A stretch of 64,000 bases of DNA from Reticulitermes speratus (GCA_021186555.1 JAJKFL010000042.1:49962980-50026979), one strand, 5' to 3'; positions 37,219 through 49,076 are shown, counted from the stretch's first letter. A program made the numbers and translations. Notes: generated by a model from the sequence alone, not told the origin.

Positions 37219-37492
37219 CTGAGTAGGGTGGACAGTGTGGACTGCCTCATGAGACAGCACTGCAGCACTGGCGCCAAGATAGACAGCTCGTCCTGGAAAG
37301 GCTTCCCAAAGCCTCGGCCGTGGTCCAGATGCAGAGGAAAGGTGTCGTTGCCGAACACCCGAAACGTCTCGTAATGGTGTCTGTCCATGTTGCCAGTTAG
37401 GAAGTCAAACACTGACATGTCCATGAGATCCAGCAGGCGACGCCCGGAGTCGTAAGGCGGGATGTCCCTCACCATCGTGCAGTAGTCGGAAT
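37219..37492 (-). CDS. FAM20C-like secretory-pathway kinase, catalytic exon
   Basis: This internal exon of 274 bp belongs to a Golgi/secreted kinase of the FAM20 family. FAM20C phosphorylates Ser-x-Glu sites of secreted proteins. The exon starts after TTGCAG at 37493 and opens with AT; with the last G of the exon at 41367 this restores an Asp codon. It reads [16 protein letters not shown], then [25 protein letters not shown] and [10 protein letters not shown], then [19 protein letters not shown] carries the catalytic Asp and LDHGRGFG the metal-binding Asp. The Cys pair in LQCC is typical of the family. The exon ends at AG|GTCAGT (37219), phase 2. FAM20C is favoured over FAM20A/B by the GRGFGK and QCC context. 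Odd: FAM20C proteins I recall have Asn where this has His (D-H-GRGFG). The following C-terminal exon was not found. Confidence 0.93.
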
Positions 37493-38005
37493 CTGCAACC
37501 GCGGGCGAAGCTTAAGACTCGGGTAGAGCAACGAACGAAGTAGCTGCCGTACTGAGGAAGACCAGGGAGAGGTGAGGGAGGACAGGAATGTCCAGCACAC
37601 CGTCTGTCACCGTCAGGATTGTGATCGCAGCGTTAACATTGAAAGGGGGGTTATGATAACCGTTTATTGATTTATCCTTGGTTATTTAACGACACTTTCA
37701 ACTGCTCAGTCTACACCTCGATAGTGAATACCTAAGGCAGTCGTCCAGGCCTAACTGGAACACTCGGTAGTTTGAAGAGTGTCTAATTTAAACAGGGACA
37801 TATAGTTGGTCATCGGATTGAGATCTGAACCCGGGACCACCCGTACAAGCAGGAGTGCCAATCAACGGACCGAGACGACTTGTAATTACTTTTAACTGCA
37901 GGAGATTAGGTACAGTCAATGTGAAAAAAAATGCGGGAAGGTCTTCTGGAAGTTATCCGGAAAATCTGAGGAAAACCATGAATATGTCATTATATTTACA
38001 GCCGT
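37493..38005. other. FAM20C-like intron: start of the 3.9-kb FAM20C intron, acceptor side
   Basis: The intron between the two FAM20C exons runs from 41366 to 37493 on the minus strand (3,874 bp). This part holds a SINE fragment (37660-37885) and otherwise nothing recognisable. Reading toward the exon, the acceptor is GGTTGCAG. Confidence 0.7.
37660..37885 (-). mobile_element. SINE fragment with TTATTTAACGAC block
   Basis: On the minus strand GGTCCGTTGATTGGCACTCC and GGTCCCGGGTTCAGATCTCA form a tRNA-like head with a degenerate box B. The plus-strand TTGGTTATTTAACGACACTT at 37678 is the 3' part. A short related block, GTGTTATTTAACGATGCTCT, is at 60770. Confidence 0.5.
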
Positions 38006-39110
38006 GTTTCCACGACTGGTATATCTGACGAACATCTGTCACTTGTGGATACTTGCCACTTCGTGCGAACGGTACACTTGTACACATACTGGACACTCGT
38101 ACACAAACTGGACACTTGTACACATACTGGACACTTGTACACATACTGGACACTCGTACACATACTGGACACTCGTACACAAACTGGACACTCGTACACA
38201 TACTGGACACTCGTACACATACTGGACACTCGTACACAAACTGGACACTCGTACACAAACTGGACACTCGTACACATACTGGACACTCGTACACATACTG
38301 GACACTTGTACACATACTGGACACTCGTACACAAACTGGACACTCGTACACAAACTGGACACTCGTACACAAACTGGACACTCGTACACATACTGGACAC
38401 TCGTACACATACTGGACACTCGTACACAAACTGGACACTCGTACACATACTGGACACTCGTACACATACTGGACACTCGTACACAAATTGGACACTCGTA
38501 CACATACTGGACACTCGTACACAAACTGGACACTTGTATACATACTGGACACTTGTACACACACTGGACACTTGTACACACACTGGACACTTGTACACAT
38601 ACTGGACACTTGTACACTCACTGGACACTTGTACACACACTGGACACTTGTACACACACTGGAAACTTGTACACATACTGGACACTTGTACACATACTGG
38701 ACACTTGTACACATACTTGAAACTTGTACACACACTGGACACTTGTACACATACTGGACGCTTGTACACATACTGGACACTTGTACACATACTGGACACT
38801 TGTACACATACTGGACACATGTACACATTCTGGACACTTGTCCGTTTACCACCGACTGCCGGTAAATGTGCCACACGTCAAATGAACCACCAATGTTTCT
38901 TTTCGTACCAAGTCGAGACCTGTTCCGTTCCCACGACTCGTTTATACTTGACAAGCAGACAAATGACTAGTGTGTATGGACAAACAGTATCATTCGGCAT
39001 GTCGAGCAGCCAAGTACACGAGTCGTGGGAACGTGATCACAATGAGAAGGCAAACATTTGCCAAGCGCACACGAGTACGAATGCTTGCTAAATAAACCAG
39101 TCGTGGGAAC
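38006..39110. mobile_element. possible inverted-repeat element carrying the 19-bp array
   Basis: GTTTCCACGACTGGT (38006-38020) is complementary, with one mismatch, to ACCAGTCGTGGGAAC (39096-39110). Inside, GTTCCCACGACTCGT (38927-38941) and ACGAGTCGTGGGAAC (39018-39032) form a perfect 15-bp pair. No target duplication is obvious. Confidence 0.4.
38078..38840. repeat. 19-bp minisatellite, about 40 units
   Basis: The unit is CTGGACACTCGTACACAAA with variants CTTGTACACATA and CTTGTACACACA. The CTCG subtype fills the left half, and the CTTG subtype is mostly in the right half. It lies in the FAM20C intron. Long frames in all registers (up to 348 codons) are repeat translations. Confidence 0.92.
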
Positions 39111-39844
39111 AGTATGACAGTTATTCACACGGGTCCGTGAACATTGCACAATTATTGGCGCATGTCAAATATAACACTCGTGGTAACGCGGCTTACCAGA
39201 GTAATATCAACCTGAGGTCCTTGTCACGACACAGAGAAGCCAATTACCGTATTGCGAAATTTGGTAAAAATTTCTGATGGGATGTCGTCTGCTTCATTTG
39301 TGGCACCTCAAGTCCGTTGTAATCAACTTCTCAGTGAAGAACATCTTTACAAACAATAAAAACAGAGGGTGTTTTCTTTTATAGTTTCCCGTACACGAAA
39401 GTTTTATGGCACAGGAAGCCTGCATCTGCCGGGAGAGCCCGTGACAGCTGCCGTGCTTACATAAACCATAACAGAAACACCCTGTATGTTTAGATATTAC
39501 AAATATGAATCTCTCCCACCTTGTGCGCAAATGAACTTTCAAGACAACAGTATGTAATGCGGTACAGCAGGTAAAGCTACACGTGCTACCGAGTCTACAG
39601 AAGTCTACTAGTGACGCCACTCATTATGACTTGTATACCAACGTTACGTGGAACCTGCTACCACGATACTCAGAAACTTGGCACCCACCACAGAAACTAC
39701 ACGGCGTCAAAAACCGAAAGATTGTTACCTCAACATTCAGCGCCACTAAGACACTCGCATTTAGTAGTTAACTAAGTTCTATGCGAAATTTTGGGTTTCC
39801 GCAGCATTATTGTTCATAATTCATGTTTTATGGGACGTCATGTT
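39111..39844. other. unassigned intronic sequence
   Basis: About 730 bp inside the FAM20C intron with no recognised content. The 108-codon minus-strand frame 39294-39620 has no familiar domain. Confidence 0.4.
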
Positions 39845-39995
39845 ATGTCGTTTGGTGTTTACCGACGTTTCGAAAGGGCGCTATGCCTTCATGTTCAATG
39901 GATTATCTTGGACCTATGAACCCATCAAGAGGAAGGCATTAAGTTCTTCCGAAACGTCGGGAAACAATATACTGTGACAAAGCGTCACATTCGTA
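39845..39995. mobile_element. diverged foldback element
   Basis: TGTTTACCGACGTTTCGAAA (about 39857) pairs with TTCCGAAACGTCGGGAAACA (about 39948). GACAAAGCGTCACATTCGTA follows, matching the outer part of the family. It is inside the FAM20C intron. Confidence 0.65.
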
Positions 39996-40736
39996 GACTT
40001 GAAACATAAACTCAGTTCTATCAGCAGAATTGTTCTTTTTGGGTCTCAGAGGGTCACAAACCCGAGACATTCAAATTCCTCTCGGCACATCAGATGTCAT
40101 TACAAGGTCTTGTTCTGTGACGTCACTTCCAAGCTGTCACCTCGGTATCTGCTAACTGTGCAAGACGTTTCATTATCTGTCTCTATTTCCACTCCATTCC
40201 TTCCGGGCATCTTTACCCGCTCCATCTTACAGAAATCTGGCTGAGCCTTTGAACTTCCTGCTTGCTAAAACCGGAAGTCGACTGTGTGCAGACAATTCGT
40301 GTCTGTCGCCTTTCTAGCAGCAAACGCACTTGTTTTAGACAGCACACGTGACCAGACAGCACACGTGACCAGACAGCACACGTGACCAGACATGACACCA
40401 CAACCATAACATAGTAATGTTCTTACTATAAACATAACTTGTGGTTTAGAACGCTGTATAATATTAACAGGGACTTTAAAAATCAGCACGTGAGAAGAGT
40501 TCATTCCATCTGGCAGTGGTGTGCTGTTGTGCATATGGCAATGAACCTCTGTGTTCCATAAACTGTGAGGAATTTACTGGTTAAGTGACTATCAGTCTCT
40601 GAAAGAGGACTGTGAGCCGAATAGCTCAGTCACTACAGTGACACTCAGTAGGGTCGCCTCTTCCATACCATCCAGGCTCGTATTAAATGAGAACAGGAGA
40701 GGTTCATAGGGAGATAAATGCGGGCCTACTAACTCA
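39996..40736. other. intronic sequence with a three-copy CACGTG repeat
   Basis: At about 40338-40391 a 17-bp unit, GACAGCACACGTGACCA, occurs three times in tandem; each copy holds CACGTG. The rest is unassigned. Confidence 0.55.
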
Positions 40737-41366
40737 GCCCTACCAGTATGCCCTAACTCCGTCCTACCAGTATGCCCTAACTCCGCCCTACCAGTATGCC
40801 CTACTAACTCCGTCCTACCAGTACGCCCTAACTCCGTCCTACCAATATGCCCTACTAACTTCGTCCTACCAGCATGCCATACTAACTCCGTCCTACAAGT
40901 ATGCCATACTAACTCCGTCCTACAAGTATGCCCTAACTCCGTCCTACCAGTATGCCCTAACTCCGTCCTACCAGTATGCCCTAACTCCGCCCTACCAGTA
41001 TATCCTACTAACGCCGTCCTACCAGTATATCCTACTAACTCCGTCCTACTAGTATATCCTACTAACTCCGTCATACCAGTATATCCTACTAACTCCGTCC
41101 TACCAGTATGACCTAACTCCGCCCTACCAGTATACCCTACTAACTCAGCACAAGTATGCCCTAACTCCGTCCTACCAGTATTCCCTACTAACTCCGTCCT
41201 ACCAGTATGCCCTACTAACTCCGTCCTACCAGTATGCCCCCAATAACTCCGTCCTACCAGTATGCCCTAGTAACTCCGTCCTACCAGTATGCCCTACTAA
41301 CTCCGTCCTACCAGTATGCCCCCAATAACTCCGTCCTACCAGTATGCCCTACTAACTCCGTCCTAC
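40737..41366 (-). repeat. 24/27-bp array made of copies of the FAM20C 5' splice site
   Basis: On the minus strand the units read GTAGGACGGAGTTAGTAGGG then CATACTG (27 bp), with 24- and 28-bp variants; about 24 units. The first unit begins exactly at the intron's first base (41366), where the exon ends CAAG|GTAGGA. Each unit therefore repeats a donor-like CTG|GTAGGAC word. The frames that run through it are repeat translations. Confidence 0.92.
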
Positions 41367-41671
41367 CTTGCTCCCACTGTGCCTTGCGCCTCTTGTGGTA
41401 CGATCGCCTCCACGGGTGTCGCCACACTTTGCGAGAAGCCACTTCTTTGCCCGGCAGGAAAGCCGCGAACGATCCTTCCAGAATGTCGGGGCTGCCACAG
41501 ATGGCGTGTGCGGTGTCGCAGTAGTAGGAGCACTTGCCGTGGAAACACAGGTTGTTGGACGGCGACACGAAGAACGTCTTGAGCAGCTCGCCGTCTGCCA
41601 GCGCGTACAGCTCGGTGGTCATGTTCAGAACGCGACCGGTGACGGGCATCGCGCGCCGGAAACCCAGCAAC
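41367..41671 (-). CDS. FAM20C-like secretory-pathway kinase, N-lobe to linker exon
   Basis: This internal exon of 305 bp belongs to the same gene as 37219-37492. It begins after TGTTCTGCAG (41672) with one base completing a codon, then [20 protein letters not shown]. Next comes [20 protein letters not shown] with [11 protein letters not shown] (four Cys typical of the FAM20 disulfide-bonded core), [11 protein letters not shown], and [13 protein letters not shown] with AQWEQ. The order and spacing match FAM20C as I remember it, and WRRSYHKR favours FAM20C over FAM20A/B. The donor is CAAG|GTAGGA, phase 1, matching the next exon. A kinase of this type acts in the Golgi lumen; signal-anchor exons would lie further upstream (higher coordinates) and I did not find them. 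Nearby repeats crowd both splice sites. Confidence 0.93.
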
Positions 41672-41680
41672 CTGCAGAAC

Positions 41681-41745
41681 ACAGTAACAGTCCTGCTTGA
41701 GAAGCTGGCAGTCGCTCGGCTTGTCAGAAAATTCTCCGCCTTTTA
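41681..41745 (-). mobile_element. LINE 3' UTR fragment just upstream of the FAM20C acceptor
   Basis: The plus-strand words ACAGTCCTGCTTGAGAAGCT and CTTGTCAGAAAATTCTCC align with ACAGTCCTCCTTGAGAAGCT and TAGTCAAGAAACTCC in the LINE 3' UTR at 26681-26735. The fragment ends about 10 bases from the AG acceptor of the 41671 exon. Confidence 0.6.
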
Positions 41746-42372
41746 CCTAACTGCAATACGAGTTACCTTAAGCCTTCGAAAGCCAATATACTATACATTA
41801 GCTATAGATTAGGGCAATTTGAATTCTTCCGCCTAACATTTTGCGGCCTATAAGGTAATGTCCGGGGAAATCAACCAAAAATATAAACAGAAAGAAGAAA
41901 CACTTACATAAATAAACACATTAGCTAACCAGGATAGGCCTGAGCAATTATACGAAAGTTTAGACTGTAAACATTATATACAATATGTCAGTCTCACTTC
42001 CTAAAGTCCTGTTTTATATACGCGGTGTGTAACTACCCCTTTATTTGCCGTGTACATACAAGCCCGCCACAGGACCCCACCCTGAGCCAGCTTAATCCAG
42101 TCCACACCCTCAAAATAACATTTATTTAAGATTCATTTAATAGTGTCTCCTTTATGGTGTCACCGACCAAGGCAGCTTTATCGCACACAAAGGCAATATG
42201 CGCCGCTAACCCTGCGACAGCTGCGGTGCTCGGGTACACGACGAACGACACGCCCCGTATTATATTTCCATCTATACTTAGGTCTTTCAAAGTGTTGTTC
42301 CCAAGATAGAGCTAAGAAGAAGCAGCGGAAAAGTAAAATGATGATGATGATAATAACGATGAAGAAGAAGTA
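41746..42372. other. unassigned sequence, probable FAM20C intron
   Basis: About 630 bp with no recognised exon. A 76-codon plus-strand frame at 42143-42373 has no familiar domain. It would be intronic if the upstream FAM20C exons lie beyond it. Confidence 0.4.
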
Positions 42373-42792
42373 GGAGCTCAAAGAACAGAGAAGAATGAAT
42401 CTGAAGAAGGAGCTCAAAGAACAGAGAAAGAATGAATTTGAAGAAGAAGGAGCTCAAAGAACAGAGGAGGAAAGAATGTGAAGAAGGAGCTCAAAGAACA
42501 GAGGAGGAAAAAATGTGAAGAAGGAGCTCAAAGAACAGAGAAAGAAAGAATTTGAAGAAGAAGGAGCTCAAAGGACAGAGAAAGAAAGAATTTGAAGAAG
42601 AAGTAGAAGGAGCTCAAAGAACAGAGAAAAATGAATTTGAAGAAGGAGCTCAAAGAACAGAGAAAAAATGAATTTGAAGAAGGAGCTCAAAGAACAGAGA
42701 AAAAATGAATTTGAAGAAGTAGAAGGAGCTCAAAGGACAGAGAAAGAATGAATTTGAAGAAGTAGAAGGAGCTCAAAGAACAGAGAAAGAAT
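42373..42792. repeat. irregular 33-45-bp purine-rich tandem repeat
   Basis: About eleven copies of AGGAGCTCAAAGAACAGAG followed by a variable A/G tract (AAAGAATGAATTTGAAGAAG and shorter forms). The GAAGAAG spacer length varies, so the array is part minisatellite and part microsatellite. The strand is almost pure purine. Confidence 0.85.
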
Positions 42793-43194
42793 AAATTAAG
42801 TGTTCTTTAGCGTTATTTCTGTTGCCGTATGACACGCGCTACAGCTACAGCTACAGCTACAGCTACAGCCTACTGCTGTTTATAGCGCGCTGTCTTATAA
42901 ATCCCCCGTTTGTTATCATAAGAGAATTCAACTTGCCAGCGCGGAAGAGACGAAATATTGCACGCCAGATGTGGCGAACTTAAGGCGGGGAGACCGTTGG
43001 CAGCGGAGCGCTGAACTGGAGCCAACATCGGTTGTGGGTTTGGGGGCGAGAGAAAATATATAGAAAGAGAAGAAAGCGGAAGGGTAAATAAGAAGTTAGA
43101 TAGATCATGGGGACAGAGGAAGGTTAGGGGTGGAGCAGTCCTGTTGGGGTGTGAACCGCGGGCGAATAGAGCGGTGTGGAACGGCGTGACAAGT
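42793..43194. other. unassigned sequence with an ACAGCT hexanucleotide run
   Basis: TACAGC repeats occur five times at about 42839-42868. The rest shows no gene; a 113-codon minus-strand frame (42870-43211) is low-complexity without a domain. Confidence 0.5.
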
Positions 43195-46100
43195 ACTGCT
43201 GGTGGACACAATCATACTGCAGAACTGCAGCTTACAGTGCCAGTGCATGTGACTACAGTGTGACACGAACTGGTGGACACAATCATACTGCAGAACTGCA
43301 GCTTACAGTGTCAGTACATGTGACTACAGTGTGACACGAACTGATGGACACAATCATACTGCAGAACTGCAGCTTACAGTGTCAGTGCATGTGACTACAG
43401 TGTGACACGAACTGGTGGACACAATCATACTGCAGAACTGCTGCTTACAGTGTCAGTACATGTGACTACAGTGTGACACGAACTGATGGACACAATCATA
43501 CTGCAGAACTGCAGCTTACAGTGTCAGTGCATGTGACTACAGTGTGACACGAACTGGTGGACACAATCATACTGCAGAACTGCAGCTTACAGTGTCAGTG
43601 CATGTCACTACAGTGTGACACGAACTGGTGGACACAATCATACTGCAGAACTGCAGCTTACAGTGTCAGTACATGTGACTACAGTGTGACACGAACTGGT
43701 GGACACAATCATACTGCAGAACTGCAGCTTACAGTGTCAGTACATGTGACTACAGTGTGACACGAACTGGTGGACACAATCATACTGCAGAACTGCAGCT
43801 TACAGTGTCAGTGCATGTGACTACAGTGTGACACGAACTGGTGGACACAATCATACTGCAGAACTGCAGCTTACAGTGTCAGTGCATGTGACTAGTGTGA
43901 CACGAACTGGTGGACACAATCATACTGCAGAACTGCAGCTTACAGTGTCAGTACATGTGACTACAGTGTGACACGAACTGGTGGACACAATCATACTGCA
44001 GAACTGCAGCTTACAGTGTCAGTGCATGTGACTACAGTTTGACACGAACTGGTGGACACAATCATACTGCAGAACTGCAGCTTACAGTGTCAGTGCATGT
44101 GACTACAGTGTGACACGAACTGAGGACACAATCATACTGCAGAACTGCAGCTTACAGTGTCAGTACATGTGACTACAGTGTGACACGAACTGGTGACACA
44201 ATCATACTGCAGAACTGCAGCTTACAGTGTCAGTGCATGTGACTACAGTGTGACACGAACTGGTGGACACAATCATACTGCAAACTGCAGCTTACAGTGT
44301 CAGTGCATGTGACTACAGTGTGACACGAACTGGTGGACACAATCATACTGCAGAACTGCAGCTTACAGTGTCGTCATTGACTACAGTGTGACACGAACTG
44401 GTGGACACAATCATACTGCAGAACTGCAGCTTACAGTGTCAGTCATGTGACTACAGTGTGACACGAACTGTGGACACAATCATACTGCAGAACTGCAGCT
44501 TACAGTGTCGTGCATGTGACTACAGTGTGACACGAACTGGTGACACAATCATACTGCAGAACTGCAGCTTACAGTGTCAGTGCATGTGACTACAGTGTGA
44601 CACGAACTGGTGGACACAATCATACTGCAGAACTGCAGCTTACAGTGTCAGTGCATGTGACACAGTGTGACACGAACTGGTGGACACAATCATACTGCAG
44701 AACTGCAGCTTACAGTGTCAGTGCATGTGACTACAGTGTGACACGAACTGTGGACACAATCATACTGCAGAACTGCAGCTTACACAGTGTGTCCAGTTAC
44801 AATGTGAAAATATCGTTATCAGTGTGACACGAACTGGTGGACACAATCATACTGCAGAACTGCAGCTTACAGTGTCAGTACATGTGACTACAGTGTGACA
44901 CGAACTGGTGGACACAATCTATCAAACTGCAGACATGTCAGCATGTACTACAGTGTGACCAATGTGACACAATCTACTGCAGACTGCGTACATGTCATCA
45001 TTGACACTGTGACAAACTGGTGGACACAATCATACTGCAGAACTGCAGCTTACAGTGTCAGTGCATGTGCTACAGTGTGACACGAACTGGTGGACACAAT
45101 CATACTGCAGAACTGCAGCTTACAGTGTCAGTCATGTGACTACAGTGTGACACGAACTGGTGGACACAATCATACTGCAGAACTGCAGCTTACAGTGTCA
45201 GTGCATGTGACTACAGTGTGACACGAACTGGTGGACACAATCATACTGCAGAACTGCAGCTTACAGTGTCATGATGTGACTACAGTGTGACACAACTGGT
45301 GGACACAATCATACTGCAGAACTGCAGCTTACAGTGTCATCATGTGATACAGTGTGACACGAACTGTGGACACAATCATACTGCAGACTGCAGCTTACAG
45401 TTCAGTCATGTGACTACAGTGTGACACGAATGTGGACACAATCATACTGCAGAACTGCAGCTACAGTTCAGTCAGTGACTACAGTTGACACGAACTGGGG
45501 ACACAATCTACTGCAGAACTGCAGCTTACAGTGTCAGTGCATGTGACACAGTGTGACACGAACGGTGGACACAATCATACTGCAGAACTGCAGCTTACAG
45601 TGTCAGTGCATGTGACTACAGTGTGACACGAACTGGTGGACACAATCATACTGCAGAACTGCAGCTTACAGTGTCAGTGCATGTGACTACAGTGTGACAC
45701 GAACTGGTGGACACAATCATACTGCAGAACTGCAGCTTACAGTGTCAGTGCATGTGACTACAGTGTGACACGAACTGGTGGACACAATCATACTGCAGAA
45801 CTGCAGCTTACAGTGTCAGTGCATGTGACTACAGTGTGACACGAACTGGTGGACACAATCATACTGCAGAACTGCAGCTTACAGTGTCAGTGCATGTGAC
45901 TACAGTGTGACACGAACTGGTGGACACAATCATACTGCAGAACTGCAGCTTACAGTGTCAGTGCATGTGACTACAGTGTGACACGAACTGGTGGACACAA
46001 TCATACTGCAGAACTGCAGCTTACAGTGTCAGTGCATGTGACTACAGTTGTGACACGAACTGGTGGACACAATCATACTGCAGAACTGCAGCTTACAGTG

Positions 46101-48560
46101 TCAGTGCATGTGACTACAGTGTGACACGAACTGGTGGACACAATCATACTGCAGAACTGCAGCTTACAGTGTCAGTCATGTGACTACAGTGTGACACGAA
46201 CTGGTGGACACAATCATACTGCAGAACTGCAGCTTACAGTGTCAGTGCATGTGACTACAGTGTGACACGAACTGGTGGACACAATCATACTGCAGAACTG
46301 CAGCTTACAGTGTCAGTGCATGTGACTACAGTGTGACACGAACTGGTGGACACAATCATACTGCAGAACTGCAGCTTACAGTGTCAGTGCATGTGACTAC
46401 AGTGTGACACGAACTGGTGGACACAATCATACTGCAGAACTGCAGCTTACAGTGTCAGTGCATGTGACTACAGTGTGACACGAACTGGTGGACACAATCA
46501 TACTGCAGAACTGCAGCTTACAGTGTCAGTGCATGTGACTACAGTGTGACACGAACTGGTGGACACAATCATACTGCAGAACTGCAGCTTACAGTGTCAG
46601 TGCATGTGACTACAGTGTGACACGAACTGGTGGACACAATCATACTGCAGAACTGCAGCTTATCAGTGTCAGTGCATGTGACTACAGTGTGACACGAACT
46701 GGTGGACACAATCATACTGCAGAACTGCAGCTTACAGTGTCAGTGCATGTGACTACAGTGTGACACGAACTGGTGGACACAATCATACTGCAGAACTGCA
46801 GCTTACAGTGTCAGTCATGTGACTACAGTGTGACACGAACTGGTGGACACAATCATACTGCAGAACTGCAGCTTACAGTGTCAGTGCATGTGACTACAGT
46901 GTGACACGAACTGGTGGACACAATCATACTGCAGAACTGCAGCTTACAGTGTCAGTACATGTGACTACAGTGTGACACGAACTGGTGGACACAATCATAC
47001 TGCAGAACTGCAGCTTACAGTGTCAGTGCATGTGACTACAGTGTGACACGAACTGGTGGACACAATCATACTGCAGAACTGCAGCTTACAGTGTCAGTAC
47101 ATGTGACTACAGTGTGACACGAACTGGTGGACACAATCATACTGCAGAACTGCAGCTTACAGTGTCAGTGCATGTGACTACAGTGTGACACGAACTGTGG
47201 ACACAATCATACTGCAGAATGCACTTACAGTGTCAGTACATGTGACTACATTGACACAACTGGTGGACACAATCATACTGCAGAACGCAGCTTACAGTGT
47301 CAGTGCATGTGACTACATGTGACACGAAAATGGTGGACACAATCATACTGCAGAACTGCAGCTTACTGTCAGTGCAGTGACTACAGTGTGACACAACTGG
47401 TGGACACAATCATACTGCAGACTGCAGTCAGGTCAGTACATGTGACACAGGTGACACGAACTGATGGACAAACTATACTGCAGAACTGCAGCTTACAGTG
47501 TCAGTCATGTGACTACATTGACACGAACTGTGACACAATCATACTGCAGAACTGCAGCTTACAGTGTCAGTACATGTGACTACATGTGACACGAAACTGG
47601 TGGACACAATCTACTGCAGAACTGCAGCTTACAGTGTCAGTGCATGTGACTACAGTGTGATACGAACTGGTGACACAATCATACTGCAGAACTGCAGATT
47701 ACAGTGTCAGTGCATGTGACTACAGTTGACACGACTGTGACACACATACTGCAGATGCAGCTTACAGCGTGCATGTACACAGTTGACACACTGGCACAAT
47801 CATAGCGAACGCGCTTACGTGCATATGTGACAGTGTGAACGAATGGACCAATCATACTGAGAACTGCAGCTTCATGTCAGCATGAACATGTGAAGAATGG
47901 ACAATATATGCAGAACTGCAGTACTGTCAGTACTGTACAGTGTACCGAAGTGACAATCATACTCAGACAGTTACAGTGCTGCATGTACACATGTACACAC
48001 TGTGGACACAATCATACTGCAGACTGCAGCTTCATGTCATGATGTACTCAGGTGACACATGACCAATCTAGCAGAAGCGCTTCATGTCTGCAGTACACAG
48101 TGTGAACGAACTGTGGACACAATCAATGCGAACTGCGTTACAGTGTCAGTCATGTGACTACATTGAACGGTGAAAAAAAAACTGCTACCTCAAATACAGT
48201 GTCATAATGTGACTACAGTAACGACTGTGACCAATCAACTGCAGACTCAGTCATGTCATGAGGACTACGGACGAACTGTGGAATACCCAACAAAACGGTG
48301 AACGAATGTGACACATCATACTGCAGAACTGCAGTTACAGTGCAGTCATGTGACTACAGTTGAACGACTGGTGGACACAATCATACTGCAGACTGCAGTA
48401 CGTGTCATCATGTGACTACATGTGAACGAACTGGTGACCAATCATACTGCAGACTGAGCTTACATGTCAGTCTGGACTACAGTGTGAACGAACGGTGACA
48501 CAATCTACTGCAGAACTGCAGCTACAGTGCATCATGTGACTACAGTGTGAACGAACGTGA
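43195..48560. repeat. 71-bp satellite array, about 75 units
   Basis: The unit is 71 bp (45631 to 45702). It contains CTGGTGGACACAATCATACT, the double palindrome CTGCAGAACTGCAG, and CAGTGTCAGTGCATGTGACT. Most units differ by G or A in CAGTGCATG / CAGTACATG. Units from 45.6 to 47.2 kb are nearly identical. At about 44.9-45.5 kb, and progressively from 47.2 to 48.56 kb, units carry many one-base deletions. No coding capacity. Confidence 0.92.
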
Positions 48561-49076
48561 CCATCTACTAAACGCATAATTATGAGAACTACGTGTCAGC
48601 TGGCCAAATCCACCGTTCAGGTCGTCATGGTCCTGTCCAACGTGGCCATCAAACCGCTTCTTCGTCATTTAGTAATATCATCTCAACCACTTCGTGTAAA
48701 CTGGTAACATCATCGCACTGCAGCTACAGCAGCATCCCATTTTCGATTACACATAATAAATGAATTACATTATCATCTCATATCCACTTCAATCTCTGCA
48801 TCACTTAATTATTACATTATCATGTACAAATGTACACATTATCACTATTATTTCCATTAACAACTAGACTGAGCAGGTTTACAACTGACACCTACGCAGA
48901 ACCAGCTTCGTGTCACAAGTGCCAGGCGCACACCGCTCACCTCAGACTCTTCCTCATAAAATTTACTTAACTGTCCATTACGCCCACCTTCGAAGCTCTC
49001 CAAGGCACCAAAATAAAACTCATTTTTAACTAATAATTGGTATATCAAACATTTCAACATGAAATAGCGCGCGACA
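48561..49076. other. unassigned AT-rich sequence
   Basis: About 500 bp with no recognised content; the first 40 bases are decayed repeat. Confidence 0.4.

Noticed and set aside
37953..39091. Cys/Val-rich and Thr/His-rich frames up to 348 codons
   Set aside because: Translations of the 19-bp repeat in several frames on both strands.
42870..43211. Possible upstream FAM20C exon on the minus strand
   Set aside because: No FAM20 motif is present; composition is low-complexity.
43557..47579. Short plus-strand frames in the 71-bp array
   Set aside because: Repeat translations that are broken by the single-base deletions; no start context or domain.
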